From NCBI GenBank assembly GCA_900321965.1, contig ONYA01000011.1, forward strand, positions 1-64,000: a DNA stretch of 64,000 nucleotides, read 5' to 3'. The stretch is from an uncultured Prevotellaceae bacterium. GTDB lineage: Bacteria; Bacteroidota; Bacteroidia; Bacteroidales; Bacteroidaceae. Of the stretch, positions 16,526-25,471 are shown piece by piece; positions within the stretch are counted from its first letter, which is position 1, and every line of letters begins with the position of its first letter. The translations under genes were made by a program, and so were the position numbers. Below the pieces are notes generated by a model. It had not been told where the DNA came from and did not search any database. It saw nothing but the letters and a program-made list of their open reading frames with translations.

Positions 16526-19258
16526 TTACAGCCCGCAGATCTGTGCGTAGGGGCAGTAGCGGCAGCGGTCGGGGTCGGCGGCAGGTATGAAGGGTATTGA
16601 GGCGTCGAAGATTTCCTCAACTTTCTGCATAAGCAGACGTGTGAACGTGTCACCATCGGGCGTGGCTACATCGTTGATGTAGTCATTGCCGAATTTCAGA
16701 ATGGGGTTGAACTCGTCAGCCGACGTGTGCTGGATGAACAGCAGGGCCGGTGCTACGGGCAACTGCTGACGGCTCCGCTCGATGCGAGCGTAAAGCATGG
16801 TCTGTAGGTAGTAGTCGCTGTGGTTGCGCAGCTGGCTGTCGCTGAAGATGTCGTCGACGCTCTTCAGGGGCTTTAGGCGCGAGGCGCTGGTCTTGTAGTC
16901 GATGACGCGTATCTGTTCGCCGTCGCCCGTATTGATACAGTCCATGCGGTCGACACGTCCGCCGATGGTGACGGTCATGCCTAACGAACGGACAAAGACC
17001 TGGCTTACGACGTCCTTCTCTAATTCCAGAATGGTGAAGGGTGCTAACTGTCGGTCGACCTCCGCCAATTGCCGCAGATAATGGATGATGACCTCGCGAT
17101 TGATGAGTCCCAGTCCGCCCAGCGCTTCGCAGTTCATTTCTTTTGCAAAGGCAGCATCTACGGCACGTTCAATATCTACTTTTGTCTTCAGCAGCTGTTC
17201 AAGGTCTGTGGCACGAACCGTCTTGCTTTTCTGCGTCAGTCGCTCGTAGAGCATCTGGGCCGCGTTGTGGAAGATGTTGCCGAAAGCGCGGTTGTCGATG
17301 ACGCCCTCTTCTGTGTCGTTGGGTTCCTGCAGTCCTTCGACGTAGCAGAAGTAGAACTGCAGCGGACAGCGCATATAGCGGTTGATGGCTGTCGGCGAGA
17401 GCAGCGACTTGGCGAAACGCTGGCGTAGCACGTCGACGACGGCAGGCGTCTTTTCTATCGTACGGGGGTGTTGTTGCTGGCTGTGCTGACCCGTCTGCAG
17501 CGTGTAGCGGCCTATGGCGTGATGCGAGTCCTCTACCAGCAGCTGCTGGATAAATCGGCTCATCTCGGACGCCTGTCCGTCGGTCGTCGCATTGTTGTAG
17601 ACGATGGTGACGTCGGTAGCGCGACTGAGCAAGCGGTTGAAGTAATAGGCATAGATGGCCACCTTGTGTTCGGCCGTCGTCAGCCCGTAAGCCCGACGGA
17701 TGGAGTAGGGAATAAACGACGAATCGGTGACGCCTCGCGGCATGTTTCCCTCGTTGCAAGAGAGCAACAGCACGTGGTCGAAGTCGAGGTTTCGCGTTTC
17801 GAGTACGCCCATCACCTGAAGTCCCACAGCCGGTTCGCCGTGAAAAGGAATGGTGGTCTGCAGAATCAGCTGCGAGGCTACGCGCTGCATCGTGATGTCG
17901 TCAACCGTCAGGTCGCCATTCTGCGCCAGCGTGTTCAGGCGATTGAGTAGGGTATAGGCGCGGAAAAGAGATTCTGTAGTGAGGGGTGAAGGATCGTGTG
18001 CGTTGGCTATCTGCTTCGCCGTATGACGTATGATGGTGGTGATGCGACTGATAACCGATGTGTCGGACTTGACAGTTGTCAGCAGCGATTCGTCTTCGAT
18101 ATACCGGGCGTAGGGATGGTTGCGTATACGCTCAAGGTATCGGTGGCGGAACCGTTCGCGCTGGCGGTCGTAGCCCTGTATGTAGAGACTGAACAGCAGT
18201 GATATGAACGAACTGACAGGGGTCAGCTGCAGCGGATAGCCCGTCGTGATGTTGACGTGCTCCAAGCTGTCAGGCAGACAGTGGACGATGGTCTGTAGCA
18301 GCGTTTCGTTACAGAGAACGATGGCCGTCCGCCGGCCTGCGTCGATGCGTCCGTTCTCCTGTAGCCATCGGGTGGCATAGCGCGCCTGGATGTCTTCTGT
18401 GGAAGCCGATACAATGTCAATCTTCTTGGGACGCACGAAGTTGCGGTAGATGTCGTCGTTGTCAAGCGGCAGTTCGTTGGGAAAGTCCTTCAGATACTGC
18501 GAGATGAATCGTCCGGCCTCAGATTTCATATAGAAATGGTCGAAATCCCAGTAGAAGGATGCCTTGCCTTCGTTTTTCAGGCGCAGGAAGAGACGCTGCT
18601 CGACCACTTGGATGAGGTTGAAGCCTACAAAGATGTAGTGGTCGTACTCGAAGTCCTGCGACTCGTCTTCAACTACTTGACGGTAGAGCGCTCCCTCGTA
18701 TGCCAGCCCCTGCTGAGCCAGCCGGCTGTTGAACGACTGGTAGATGTCGCCCATCTTCGCCCACAGCCGCAGGAAACGTTCCTTGAGCTGGCTGTTATGC
18801 TGGTCGGAGAAGTTCGAAAAGAACTTCTGGATGACGGCCTTCTGTTCGTCGTTCAGATAACTGACATCGTCGAGTTCGTGGATGTCGCGCAGGTTGGCAA
18901 AAACCTTGTCGGCAGGTGCCATGTTCTTGTCGATATCGTCGAAATCGGTGATGAGCAGCTGGCCCCAGCCGTAGAAGTGGTCGAGTGTCTCGTCGAATCC
19001 TGTTACCTCGATGTAAGAGCGATAAAGGTCGCAGACCAGCTTGATGGGGTCGGCCACCCGGCAGCGGGAGTGCTGGCGGAAGAGGTCGCTGATGGTGATG
19101 TAGACAGGCGACCAAAGCGGTTGCGCCGAAAGACGGGCCAAAGCGTCGTTCAGAAACAGCGAGGCTCGCTTGTTGGGGAAGACGACGGCTACGCGCGACA
19201 GGTCGGTGCCAAACTTGTCGATAATGTCACGGGCTACATATTCAAGAAATGTTTTCAT
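16526..19258 (-). CDS. AddB-like PD-(D/E)XK nuclease/helicase-fold protein
   Basis: A 910-residue partner of the AddAB-type break-processing complex. The N-terminal part is a degenerate UvrD-like helicase fold (VVFPNKRASLFLNDAL). The C-terminal nuclease begins near residue 630 with MRCPLQFYFCY and carries RVDRMD and VIDYKTSA (catalytic D and K, about 788). It ends with CRYCPYAQICGL, the Cys cluster expected to hold a 4Fe-4S centre together with the upstream Cys. Its ATG overlaps the TGA of the addA-like gene in ATGA (19255-19258), showing tight coupling. By family, the complex resects double-strand ends for RecA. Confidence 0.87.
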   Translation of the reverse strand: MKTFLEYVARDIIDKFGTDLSRVAVVFPNKRASLFLNDALARLSAQPLWSPVYITISDLFRQHSRCRVADPIKLVCDLYRSYIEVTGFDETLDHFYGWGQLLITDFDDIDKNMAPADKVFANLRDIHELDDVSYLNDEQKAVIQKFFSNFSDQHNSQLKERFLRLWAKMGDIYQSFNSRLAQQGLAYEGALYRQVVEDESQDFEYDHYIFVGFNLIQVVEQRLFLRLKNEGKASFYWDFDHFYMKSEAGRFISQYLKDFPNELPLDNDDIYRNFVRPKKIDIVSASTEDIQARYATRWLQENGRIDAGRRTAIVLCNETLLQTIVHCLPDSLEHVNITTGYPLQLTPVSSFISLLFSLYIQGYDRQRERFRHRYLERIRNHPYARYIEDESLLTTVKSDTSVISRITTIIRHTAKQIANAHDPSPLTTESLFRAYTLLNRLNTLAQNGDLTVDDITMQRVASQLILQTTIPFHGEPAVGLQVMGVLETRNLDFDHVLLLSCNEGNMPRGVTDSSFIPYSIRRAYGLTTAEHKVAIYAYYFNRLLSRATDVTIVYNNATTDGQASEMSRFIQQLLVEDSHHAIGRYTLQTGQHSQQQHPRTIEKTPAVVDVLRQRFAKSLLSPTAINRYMRCPLQFYFCYVEGLQEPNDTEEGVIDNRAFGNIFHNAAQMLYERLTQKSKTVRATDLEQLLKTKVDIERAVDAAFAKEMNCEALGGLGLINREVIIHYLRQLAEVDRQLAPFTILELEKDVVSQVFVRSLGMTVTIGGRVDRMDCINTGDGEQIRVIDYKTSASRLKPLKSVDDIFSDSQLRNHSDYYLQTMLYARIERSRQQLPVAPALLFIQHTSADEFNPILKFGNDYINDVATPDGDTFTRLLMQKVEEIFDASIPFIPAADPDRCRYCPYAQICGL

Positions 19259-22200
19259 GCTGCTACTTCTTCAATCTTGTTACTGTAAACGTACCAAAGG
19301 TATCCCTGCACACGACTGTGTCCCATAGCCCGCAGCAGTCGCATGTATTCGCCCACTTGCTGGTGGTGCTCCTCGAGTGGACGTCCGAACTTGAAGTCGA
19401 CAACCACCCAATGCTCGCCGTCGGTCATCACGCGGTCGGGCCGACGCTCAATGACCTGATTGCCGACCGTACTGAGGATGGCACACTCGTTGAAAAGCTT
19501 CCAGCGGTCAGAGAACCAGTCGGCTACCTGCGGGTGCTCCAGCCGTTTGCGCAGCAGCGTCATGATGCGCTCTGTCGTCAGCTGGTCGTCGTAGAGAATG
19601 CCTTCTTCCTCTAACTGCCGCAGGGCGTCTTCAATATCGTCACGAGTACGGATGGTAGAAAAGACGCGATGCAGGATACTGCCCAATTGTATGTAGTCGG
19701 TGGCCGAGGCCTGTTCGTCGTCGCTGCTCGTAAAGTCGCGGCTTTGGTTGCTTTGACGGAACTCTGTCTTGACTGTGCTTGTTGCTGTGACGTGTACGTC
19801 GATAACGTCAGAGGGCTGTAGGAACACGTTCTTGGGACGAGAAGCGCGAGCTGCCGATGGCGCGGTTGGCGCTGATAGAGTGGGGGGCGTCCCATACTCA
19901 TAGACGAGCGGTTGCTCTTGATCCTCAAGACCGCTCAGCGTACCAGGAATCTGCGACAGCGTATGCTCGATAATCTCCGAGCGCGAATTCTTGGCCCCGC
20001 GCTTGCCAACGACGTACAGACTACTGCGGGCACGAGTAAAAGCGACGTAGAGCAGATTCAGGTTGTCGACAACGTTCTGAAGATGCTCGTGACGGTAGTC
20101 GTCTTCGTAGATGGTGCCCAGCATGCCCTTCTGGCTGTAGTCGATAGGGGCAATGGGCAGCTCGTCGAACGGAGCCTCGTCGGGATAGCACCATAGCACG
20201 TTACCCATTTTTTCTAATTGCCAGTCGCAGAAGGGAAGCAAGACGTGGTCGAACTCCAGACCCTTCGACTTGTGGATGCTGATAATGCGTATGCCGTCCG
20301 TCACGTCGCTCTGAATGGTTTTCTGCCTGATGCTGTCTTCCCATTCCTCTACGAAATCCTCGATAGTTGCCGCATTTTCAGATATAAAGCTGTTCAGCTG
20401 GTCGAAGAAGGCGCAGACGTAGGCACTCTGGTCGTCGAAACGGTCGAGACGGTAGTCGGCAAAGAGTTGTTCCACCAGTTCGTAAAGTGGTAGCGACCCA
20501 TAGTGTTCGCGCGTCTCGTCGTCGATGACGATGCCGTCAGGTGTGGCTTTCTCGAGGAAAGCACGAGCCAGCAGGTCGTCGGGATGTGCCAGCACACGCA
20601 AGGCTTGTATGATGATGTTTACAGGGCGTGAGGCGTCGAGCCGGAATGCTTCGTCGCTGACGATACGGACGTCAGGACGTTGTTCGGCCATATAGTTGGC
20701 AATGACGGGGATATAGCTGTTGGTGCGTACGAGGATAGCTATCTTGCGTTGGGGAATGTTCTTCTGCAACAGGTCGCTGATGGTGTCGGCTAACAGGTCG
20801 AGCGTCTGTTGCTGATAGTCGTCAGCCGTCAGCAGGCGTATGTTGACATAGCCCGTGGCAGGCTTGCCGTCGGGAATGAGCTGCTCAACGTCGGCATAGG
20901 CTCTTTGCTGCTGGTCGGCCTCCGGGTTGTCGGCCAGCAAGTCGTGCTCATATTTGGCAGCCTCAAGGAAGAAGGCGTTGTTGAACTCAATAATCCTGCG
21001 TTCCGAGCGCCGGTTGGTTTTCAGCGGCTCTGTCTTGAGCATCTCGGCGGGGAACTGCTGCTCGATGTCGTTCAGCAGTCGCCAGTCGCCACTTCGCCAG
21101 CGGTAAATGCTTTGCTTGACATCGCCCACGATGACGTTCTCGCTGTCCTGACGACTCATCGTCTCCTGCAGCAGAACACGGAAGTTCTGCCATTGGATGG
21201 TACTGGTATCCTGGAACTCGTCAATCATGATATGGTCCAGTTGCGTACCTATCTTCTCAAAGATAAAAGGAGAATCGCTGTCGCTGATGAGCGTGTTGAG
21301 CAGCTTGTGGGTGTCGCTGAGCAGAAAACGGTTGTTCTCCTCGTTCATGGCGCGCACCTTCTTCTCGATGTTACTCAGCAGACGCACCTGATTCAGGTGG
21401 CGCAGGGTGAGAACGGAGCTTTGGTAGAGTCGCCATTGGCGGGGACGCTCTTCGACGGCGCGGTGCAGGATGTCGCCCAACGGTCCGTCGGCCAGCATGT
21501 GTATAAGTTCGCGGCGCTCGTGGTTCTTGGCATACCACTTTTCGGGATTGCCCAAGCAGTTGGCAACCGTCTGGTTCTCGATGCTTTCGTCGAAGACGCC
21601 GTTTTGCAGTTTCAAGAAGAATCCGGCAATACCGCGACGCTTGTTTGCCAGGTCGTCAATCTTCAGACCTTCTTCCTCAAGCGTGCTGAAGAACGATTCC
21701 GCCAATTGCGACATGCGCTCTTTGGCTTTGTCGCGGACGCTTCGCAGCATACGGGTATAGTTGTCAAAGAAGTCCTTCTGCTGCAGGCGTTCGTCCAACT
21801 GGCGACTGATGTCCCTGTAGTAATCCCTGAAAATGGTCTTTCCGAATTGCTTGATCTGTCCGATGACGTTCCACGAGCGGTCGTCGGAGATGTTCTCCAT
21901 GATGTACTTCAATATCCATTGCAGCACTACGTCGCTGGTCTGCAAGTCGTCAATCATCTCGTCGACGGCCAGCTCCTCTATCTGCGAATCGTTCAGGCTG
22001 ATGCGCAGGTTAGCTGTGAGGTCAAGTTCACGGGCCAGATTGCGCAGCACGCTTTGGAAGAACGTGTCGATAGTCATCACACGGAAGTGGTTGTAGTTGT
22101 GCAGCAACAGACTGAGGGCGATGCCTGCCCGTTCGCTGACGAACTGGGGCTCTGCGCCAAGTGCCTTGCACACTTGCTCCATATACGGATGCGACTCAGG

Positions 22201-22416
22201 ATAATCCTCAGGATGATCCTTCATTTTCCAGATGCCGTAGAGCTGACTCAGTATGCGGCTCTTCATCTCCTCTGTAGCCTTATTGGTGAAGGTGACAGCT
22301 AAGATGTTACGATATGCCTGCGGGTTGTTGACCACAAGCTTGATATACTGTACGGCCAGTGCAAACGTCTTGCCGCTGCCTGCAGATGCTTTGTATACGG
22401 TGAGTGGTTTTACCAT
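19255..22416 (-). CDS. addA: AddA-like UvrD-family helicase-nuclease
   Basis: A 1053-residue superfamily-1 helicase. Walker A is KASAGSGKTFALA (about residues 9-21), followed by VTFTNKATEEMKSRI and the helicase core motifs VIVGDVKQSIYRWRSG and IHKSKGLEFDHVLLPF. A C-terminal PD-(D/E)XK nuclease is visible around residue 1005 as VVVDFKFGRP. This is the Bacteroidetes AddA/RecB-like arrangement. The start overlaps the stop of the upstream outer-membrane gene by 7 nt and the stop overlaps addB by 4 nt, so all three minus-strand genes are translated from one message. The protein sequence looks intact and the length is normal. Confidence 0.9.
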   Translation of the reverse strand: MVKPLTVYKASAGSGKTFALAVQYIKLVVNNPQAYRNILAVTFTNKATEEMKSRILSQLYGIWKMKDHPEDYPESHPYMEQVCKALGAEPQFVSERAGIALSLLLHNYNHFRVMTIDTFFQSVLRNLARELDLTANLRISLNDSQIEELAVDEMIDDLQTSDVVLQWILKYIMENISDDRSWNVIGQIKQFGKTIFRDYYRDISRQLDERLQQKDFFDNYTRMLRSVRDKAKERMSQLAESFFSTLEEEGLKIDDLANKRRGIAGFFLKLQNGVFDESIENQTVANCLGNPEKWYAKNHERRELIHMLADGPLGDILHRAVEERPRQWRLYQSSVLTLRHLNQVRLLSNIEKKVRAMNEENNRFLLSDTHKLLNTLISDSDSPFIFEKIGTQLDHIMIDEFQDTSTIQWQNFRVLLQETMSRQDSENVIVGDVKQSIYRWRSGDWRLLNDIEQQFPAEMLKTEPLKTNRRSERRIIEFNNAFFLEAAKYEHDLLADNPEADQQQRAYADVEQLIPDGKPATGYVNIRLLTADDYQQQTLDLLADTISDLLQKNIPQRKIAILVRTNSYIPVIANYMAEQRPDVRIVSDEAFRLDASRPVNIIIQALRVLAHPDDLLARAFLEKATPDGIVIDDETREHYGSLPLYELVEQLFADYRLDRFDDQSAYVCAFFDQLNSFISENAATIEDFVEEWEDSIRQKTIQSDVTDGIRIISIHKSKGLEFDHVLLPFCDWQLEKMGNVLWCYPDEAPFDELPIAPIDYSQKGMLGTIYEDDYRHEHLQNVVDNLNLLYVAFTRARSSLYVVGKRGAKNSRSEIIEHTLSQIPGTLSGLEDQEQPLVYEYGTPPTLSAPTAPSAARASRPKNVFLQPSDVIDVHVTATSTVKTEFRQSNQSRDFTSSDDEQASATDYIQLGSILHRVFSTIRTRDDIEDALRQLEEEGILYDDQLTTERIMTLLRKRLEHPQVADWFSDRWKLFNECAILSTVGNQVIERRPDRVMTDGEHWVVVDFKFGRPLEEHHQQVGEYMRLLRAMGHSRVQGYLWYVYSNKIEEVAA

Positions 22417-24437
22417 CGCCTGAAAAGTTCAAAGGTGAATTTAATGTCGAAACTTTGGAATTCGGAACTGAGGAAGCTGGTGAACAGTCCCAAGGAAATG
22501 AAACGTGTAGAGAAGCCGTAGCCCAGTTCGTAGTAGGGGCGCGTGTTGTCGATGCTCAGGGCGCTGAAGTACAGGCGCTCTTTCTCAATGATACGTCCTA
22601 AGAGCGGCAACCAGGTGCCGACGAGAAACGGCGACTCGTAGGAGAAATGAGTACGGGCGTAGTAGCGCGACTCATTATACCAGCTGCTGTTCAGCAGTTG
22701 GAAATCGCCCGACCAGTCATCGTCCCATCCGCCAGGCAGCTTGTTGTCGCGGAAGTGAATGTAGTCGACGAAGTAATTGGTCTTCTTGCGGGTATAGAAA
22801 CCGTAGCCGAAGCGGGCATTCAGCTTGCGCAAGGGTTTCAGGTCGTGTTTCCACGAGCCGTCAAACTCCCAACGCTCATAGTCGATGTCGGCATTGAGCA
22901 GTCCCTTGATACCTCGCTCGTAGTCAACGGAAATCAGCGGGCCGTATTTCCAAGGTTGTAGACGCACTGTTATCATAGGCGCCAGACTGTTGTAGGTCTG
23001 CGGCTTTCCGTAGTGCCACAGTTCTTCGGCGTTATAGGGCACACGCCGATGGTATGTCAGACCGGCGGTCAAGTCGAGACCTTTGACCAGCATGTAATTG
23101 TTGCTGATGGAGAAGTAGTTATCGTCGAAATAGTCGAGTTCCTTACCGTCTAACTCCAGCGTGTCGCCACGTTCACGCTTGATTTCCTCAATGATGCTGC
23201 CATTACTGATACGGTTGCCGTTACCGTAGACGACTATCAGCTGGCCGTGACGCTCAGGCAGATAATTATAGTAAGCAGGTAGGGTGTAATAGAACTTCTT
23301 GTACTTGAAGTTGTAACCGCACCAAGGCTGGAACTCCAGAAAACGCTTGTCGTCAATCTTGTAGTAGGCACCCATCTTGAGCTTGTAGGCGAAACCGTGG
23401 GTACTACTGTAGCTGACGTACTGCGGGTCGAGGATGGGTGAAAACTTCATGCGGGCACGTGAAGACTCGAAGCCGATGCTGGAAATCAGATTGTCGCCGA
23501 TGGCGTCCTGCAGCACGTCCTTGGCGAAGTTAAAATGGTGGACGGTGTCCTCGACGACGGTCGTGTCAGGCTTGTGCTGTTCCACCCAATGGTCAAAGAT
23601 CTGCCGTTCAGACTCATTTAGTTTGATGGGACGTATCGAGTCCATCATCTGTGCATCGAAGACGTCGTCCACAGAGTCGGGTAACGCGGGGCAGTCGTAA
23701 ATGGCTTCGTTGTTGAAATAGACCTGATTGCCCATGAACTTGAACACCAAGTGAGTACGACAATTCTTAGGCAGTAGTGAGCTGACCTCTCCGTCGCCCT
23801 GCGTTGTCTCTGTGTGGAACCGCATCATATCATATTCGCCATCGAAGGCCGCACTCATAATCTTGCCTGTCGACACTTGTATGGTGGCATATCCCGACAC
23901 TAACTGGGTGTTGCTTAACAGACGGGGCTTGAAGTTGACGATGGCTGAGTCGCCATCAGTAAAGCGGAAACGATAGCGATAGTAGCGGCGGTTGTTGCGA
24001 CTAAAGGGCGACAGAATATGGTCTTGGTAGAGACAGGTGCCATAGAGGTTGGGCATCAGAAACTCCGTCGTGATCGACATTGTATGGCGGTTGTGGCGGA
24101 TGGTACTGAAGCTGACGCGTTCCCGACGGTCGTAGTCTTGAAAGTCGCGGAATTTGATGCTGTTGTAAGTCTCTGACAGATAGGAGCGTTCGCCCTCGGC
24201 AATAGAGTACATCGACGGAATAAGCCACAGCGTGACGTTACGGCGCCAGACGTTGAAGTTGCGTTTGATATAGACGTTTGTCTCATAACCGTTCAGCTTG
24301 CCTGCCGTATAGTTGCTGCGATATGTGAACATACGCTCCAAGACGAGCGAGTCTGCTTTGTCTCGGGCAAAAACAATGCTGGGCATACTTGTGAGTATGC
24401 CCAGCATCAGTATGACTATCTGCTTATGGCGTTTCAC
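22410..24437 (-). CDS. Outer-membrane beta-barrel protein, DUF5686-like
   Basis: A 675-residue exported protein with a Sec signal peptide (residues 1 to about 24, ending VFA-RD). A beta-rich, aromatic-rich body has alternating hydrophobic strands to the end, and the C-terminus finishes with FTFELFRRW, as outer-membrane barrels do. It resembles the DUF5686 family of Bacteroidetes, but without the N-terminal carboxypeptidase-like domain many of them carry. Function is unknown. The gene is first in the transcription unit with addA and addB. A -7 motif (24442-24449) stands only 4 nt from the ATG, implying a nearly leaderless mRNA. Confidence 0.75.
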   Translation of the reverse strand: MKRHKQIVILMLGILTSMPSIVFARDKADSLVLERMFTYRSNYTAGKLNGYETNVYIKRNFNVWRRNVTLWLIPSMYSIAEGERSYLSETYNSIKFRDFQDYDRRERVSFSTIRHNRHTMSITTEFLMPNLYGTCLYQDHILSPFSRNNRRYYRYRFRFTDGDSAIVNFKPRLLSNTQLVSGYATIQVSTGKIMSAAFDGEYDMMRFHTETTQGDGEVSSLLPKNCRTHLVFKFMGNQVYFNNEAIYDCPALPDSVDDVFDAQMMDSIRPIKLNESERQIFDHWVEQHKPDTTVVEDTVHHFNFAKDVLQDAIGDNLISSIGFESSRARMKFSPILDPQYVSYSSTHGFAYKLKMGAYYKIDDKRFLEFQPWCGYNFKYKKFYYTLPAYYNYLPERHGQLIVVYGNGNRISNGSIIEEIKRERGDTLELDGKELDYFDDNYFSISNNYMLVKGLDLTAGLTYHRRVPYNAEELWHYGKPQTYNSLAPMITVRLQPWKYGPLISVDYERGIKGLLNADIDYERWEFDGSWKHDLKPLRKLNARFGYGFYTRKKTNYFVDYIHFRDNKLPGGWDDDWSGDFQLLNSSWYNESRYYARTHFSYESPFLVGTWLPLLGRIIEKERLYFSALSIDNTRPYYELGYGFSTRFISLGLFTSFLSSEFQSFDIKFTFELFRRW

Positions 24438-24441
24438 GACG

Positions 24442-24449
24442 CAAAATTA
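24442..24449 (-). promoter_or_regulatory. -7 promoter element next to the start of the DUF5686-like gene
   Basis: On the minus strand TAATTTTG, matching TAnnTTTG, ends 4 nt before the ATG at 24437. No clear -33 element was found. Confidence 0.5.
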
Positions 24450-24476
24450 CAAATAAATCTTGACGTCGCAAAATTT

Positions 24477-25349
24477 TCAGCCTAAATACTTCATCAAAAT
24501 TCTTGCATTGCCTGAGTCGCGGAGCTTGGCGATGCTCTTTTCGCGAATCTGGCGGACACGCTCACGCGTCAGTCCTAACTGGTCGCCGATTTCCTCAAGA
24601 CCCTTCTCGTGGCATCCGATGCCGAAGCACTCGCGGATGATGGTAATCTCGCGCTCCTTCAGAACCTTGTTCAATACGGTGTTCAGCTCCTGAGCCATCG
24701 ACTCGTGGTCAACATGACGGTCTGTGCGCGAGTCGTCGCCAGAAGCCATCACGTCGAGCATACAGTTGTCTTCGCCGTCCTGGAACGGTGCGTCGATAGA
24801 CACGTGGTGACTGTCGGCCTGCATCGACTGGCCAATCTTCTCCTCGTCAATCTCTGTCATCTCAGCAAGTTCTGAAACCGACGGATGGCGCTGGTGCTCC
24901 TGTTCGAACTTGTTGATCTCATGATTGATCTTGTTGAGCGAGCCAACTTGATTCAGCGGCAGACGCACGATACGGCTCTGCTCGGCAATAGCCTGCAGGA
25001 TAGACTGACGAATCCACCAAACGGCGTAGGAGATGAATTTGAAACCGCGCGTCTCGTCAAACTTCTGGGCAGCCTTAATCAGGCCGATATTGCCTTCGTC
25101 GATGAGGTCGGTTAGCGTCAGGCCCTGATGCTGGTATTGCTTGGCGACAGACACAACGAAACGCAGGTTGGCGGTGACGAGTTTGTCCTTAGCACGTTCG
25201 CCCTCGGGGCCGCCTTTGCGGATTTTCTGCGCCAGTTCAATTTCCTCGTCAATGCTAATCAGCGGTGCACGACCAATTTCTACCAAATACTTGTCCAGAG
25301 CCTCACTCGAACGATTGGTGATACTCTTCTGAATCTTTAGTTGTCTCAT
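24477..25349 (-). CDS. rpoD: Primary RNA polymerase sigma factor (Bacteroidetes RpoD/SigA)
   Basis: A 290-residue housekeeping sigma factor. Region 1.2 is ALDKYLVEIGRAPL. Region 2 is NLRFVVSVAKQYQHQG, then DETRGFKFISYAVWWIRQSI, which reads the -7 TAnnTTTG element. Region 3 follows, and region 4 is GLTRERVRQIREKSIAKL, the -33 contact helix. It lacks the long region 1.1 of proteobacterial RpoD, as is usual in Bacteroidetes. Its own upstream spacer carries a TAnnTTTG motif at 25426-25433, so it probably drives its own transcription. The downstream DUF5686-like gene has its own promoter. Confidence 0.96.
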   Translation of the reverse strand: MRQLKIQKSITNRSSEALDKYLVEIGRAPLISIDEEIELAQKIRKGGPEGERAKDKLVTANLRFVVSVAKQYQHQGLTLTDLIDEGNIGLIKAAQKFDETRGFKFISYAVWWIRQSILQAIAEQSRIVRLPLNQVGSLNKINHEINKFEQEHQRHPSVSELAEMTEIDEEKIGQSMQADSHHVSIDAPFQDGEDNCMLDVMASGDDSRTDRHVDHESMAQELNTVLNKVLKEREITIIRECFGIGCHEKGLEEIGDQLGLTRERVRQIREKSIAKLRDSGNARILMKYLG

Positions 25350-25425
25350 TCTCTTATTACCCTTCTTTCTTCTTTAATTGCTTGAATATCAAGCTGATAT
25401 ACGTATATTCTCATTAAAAGCGGTG

Positions 25426-25433
25426 CAAAGTTA
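25426..25433 (-). promoter_or_regulatory. -7 promoter element for rpoD
   Basis: Minus-strand TAACTTTG, 76 nt upstream of the rpoD ATG in the 122-nt spacer after uvrA. No clear -33 match. Confidence 0.5.
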
Positions 25434-25471
25434 CGAAAAATATCGATACGATGTTCAGAATTTAACAACTT

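Noticed and set aside
20809-22302. A 497-codon open frame on the plus strand opposite addA
   Set aside because: It lies wholly antisense to a well-supported helicase with intact motifs, has no promoter, and its composition is that of a reverse-complement shadow.
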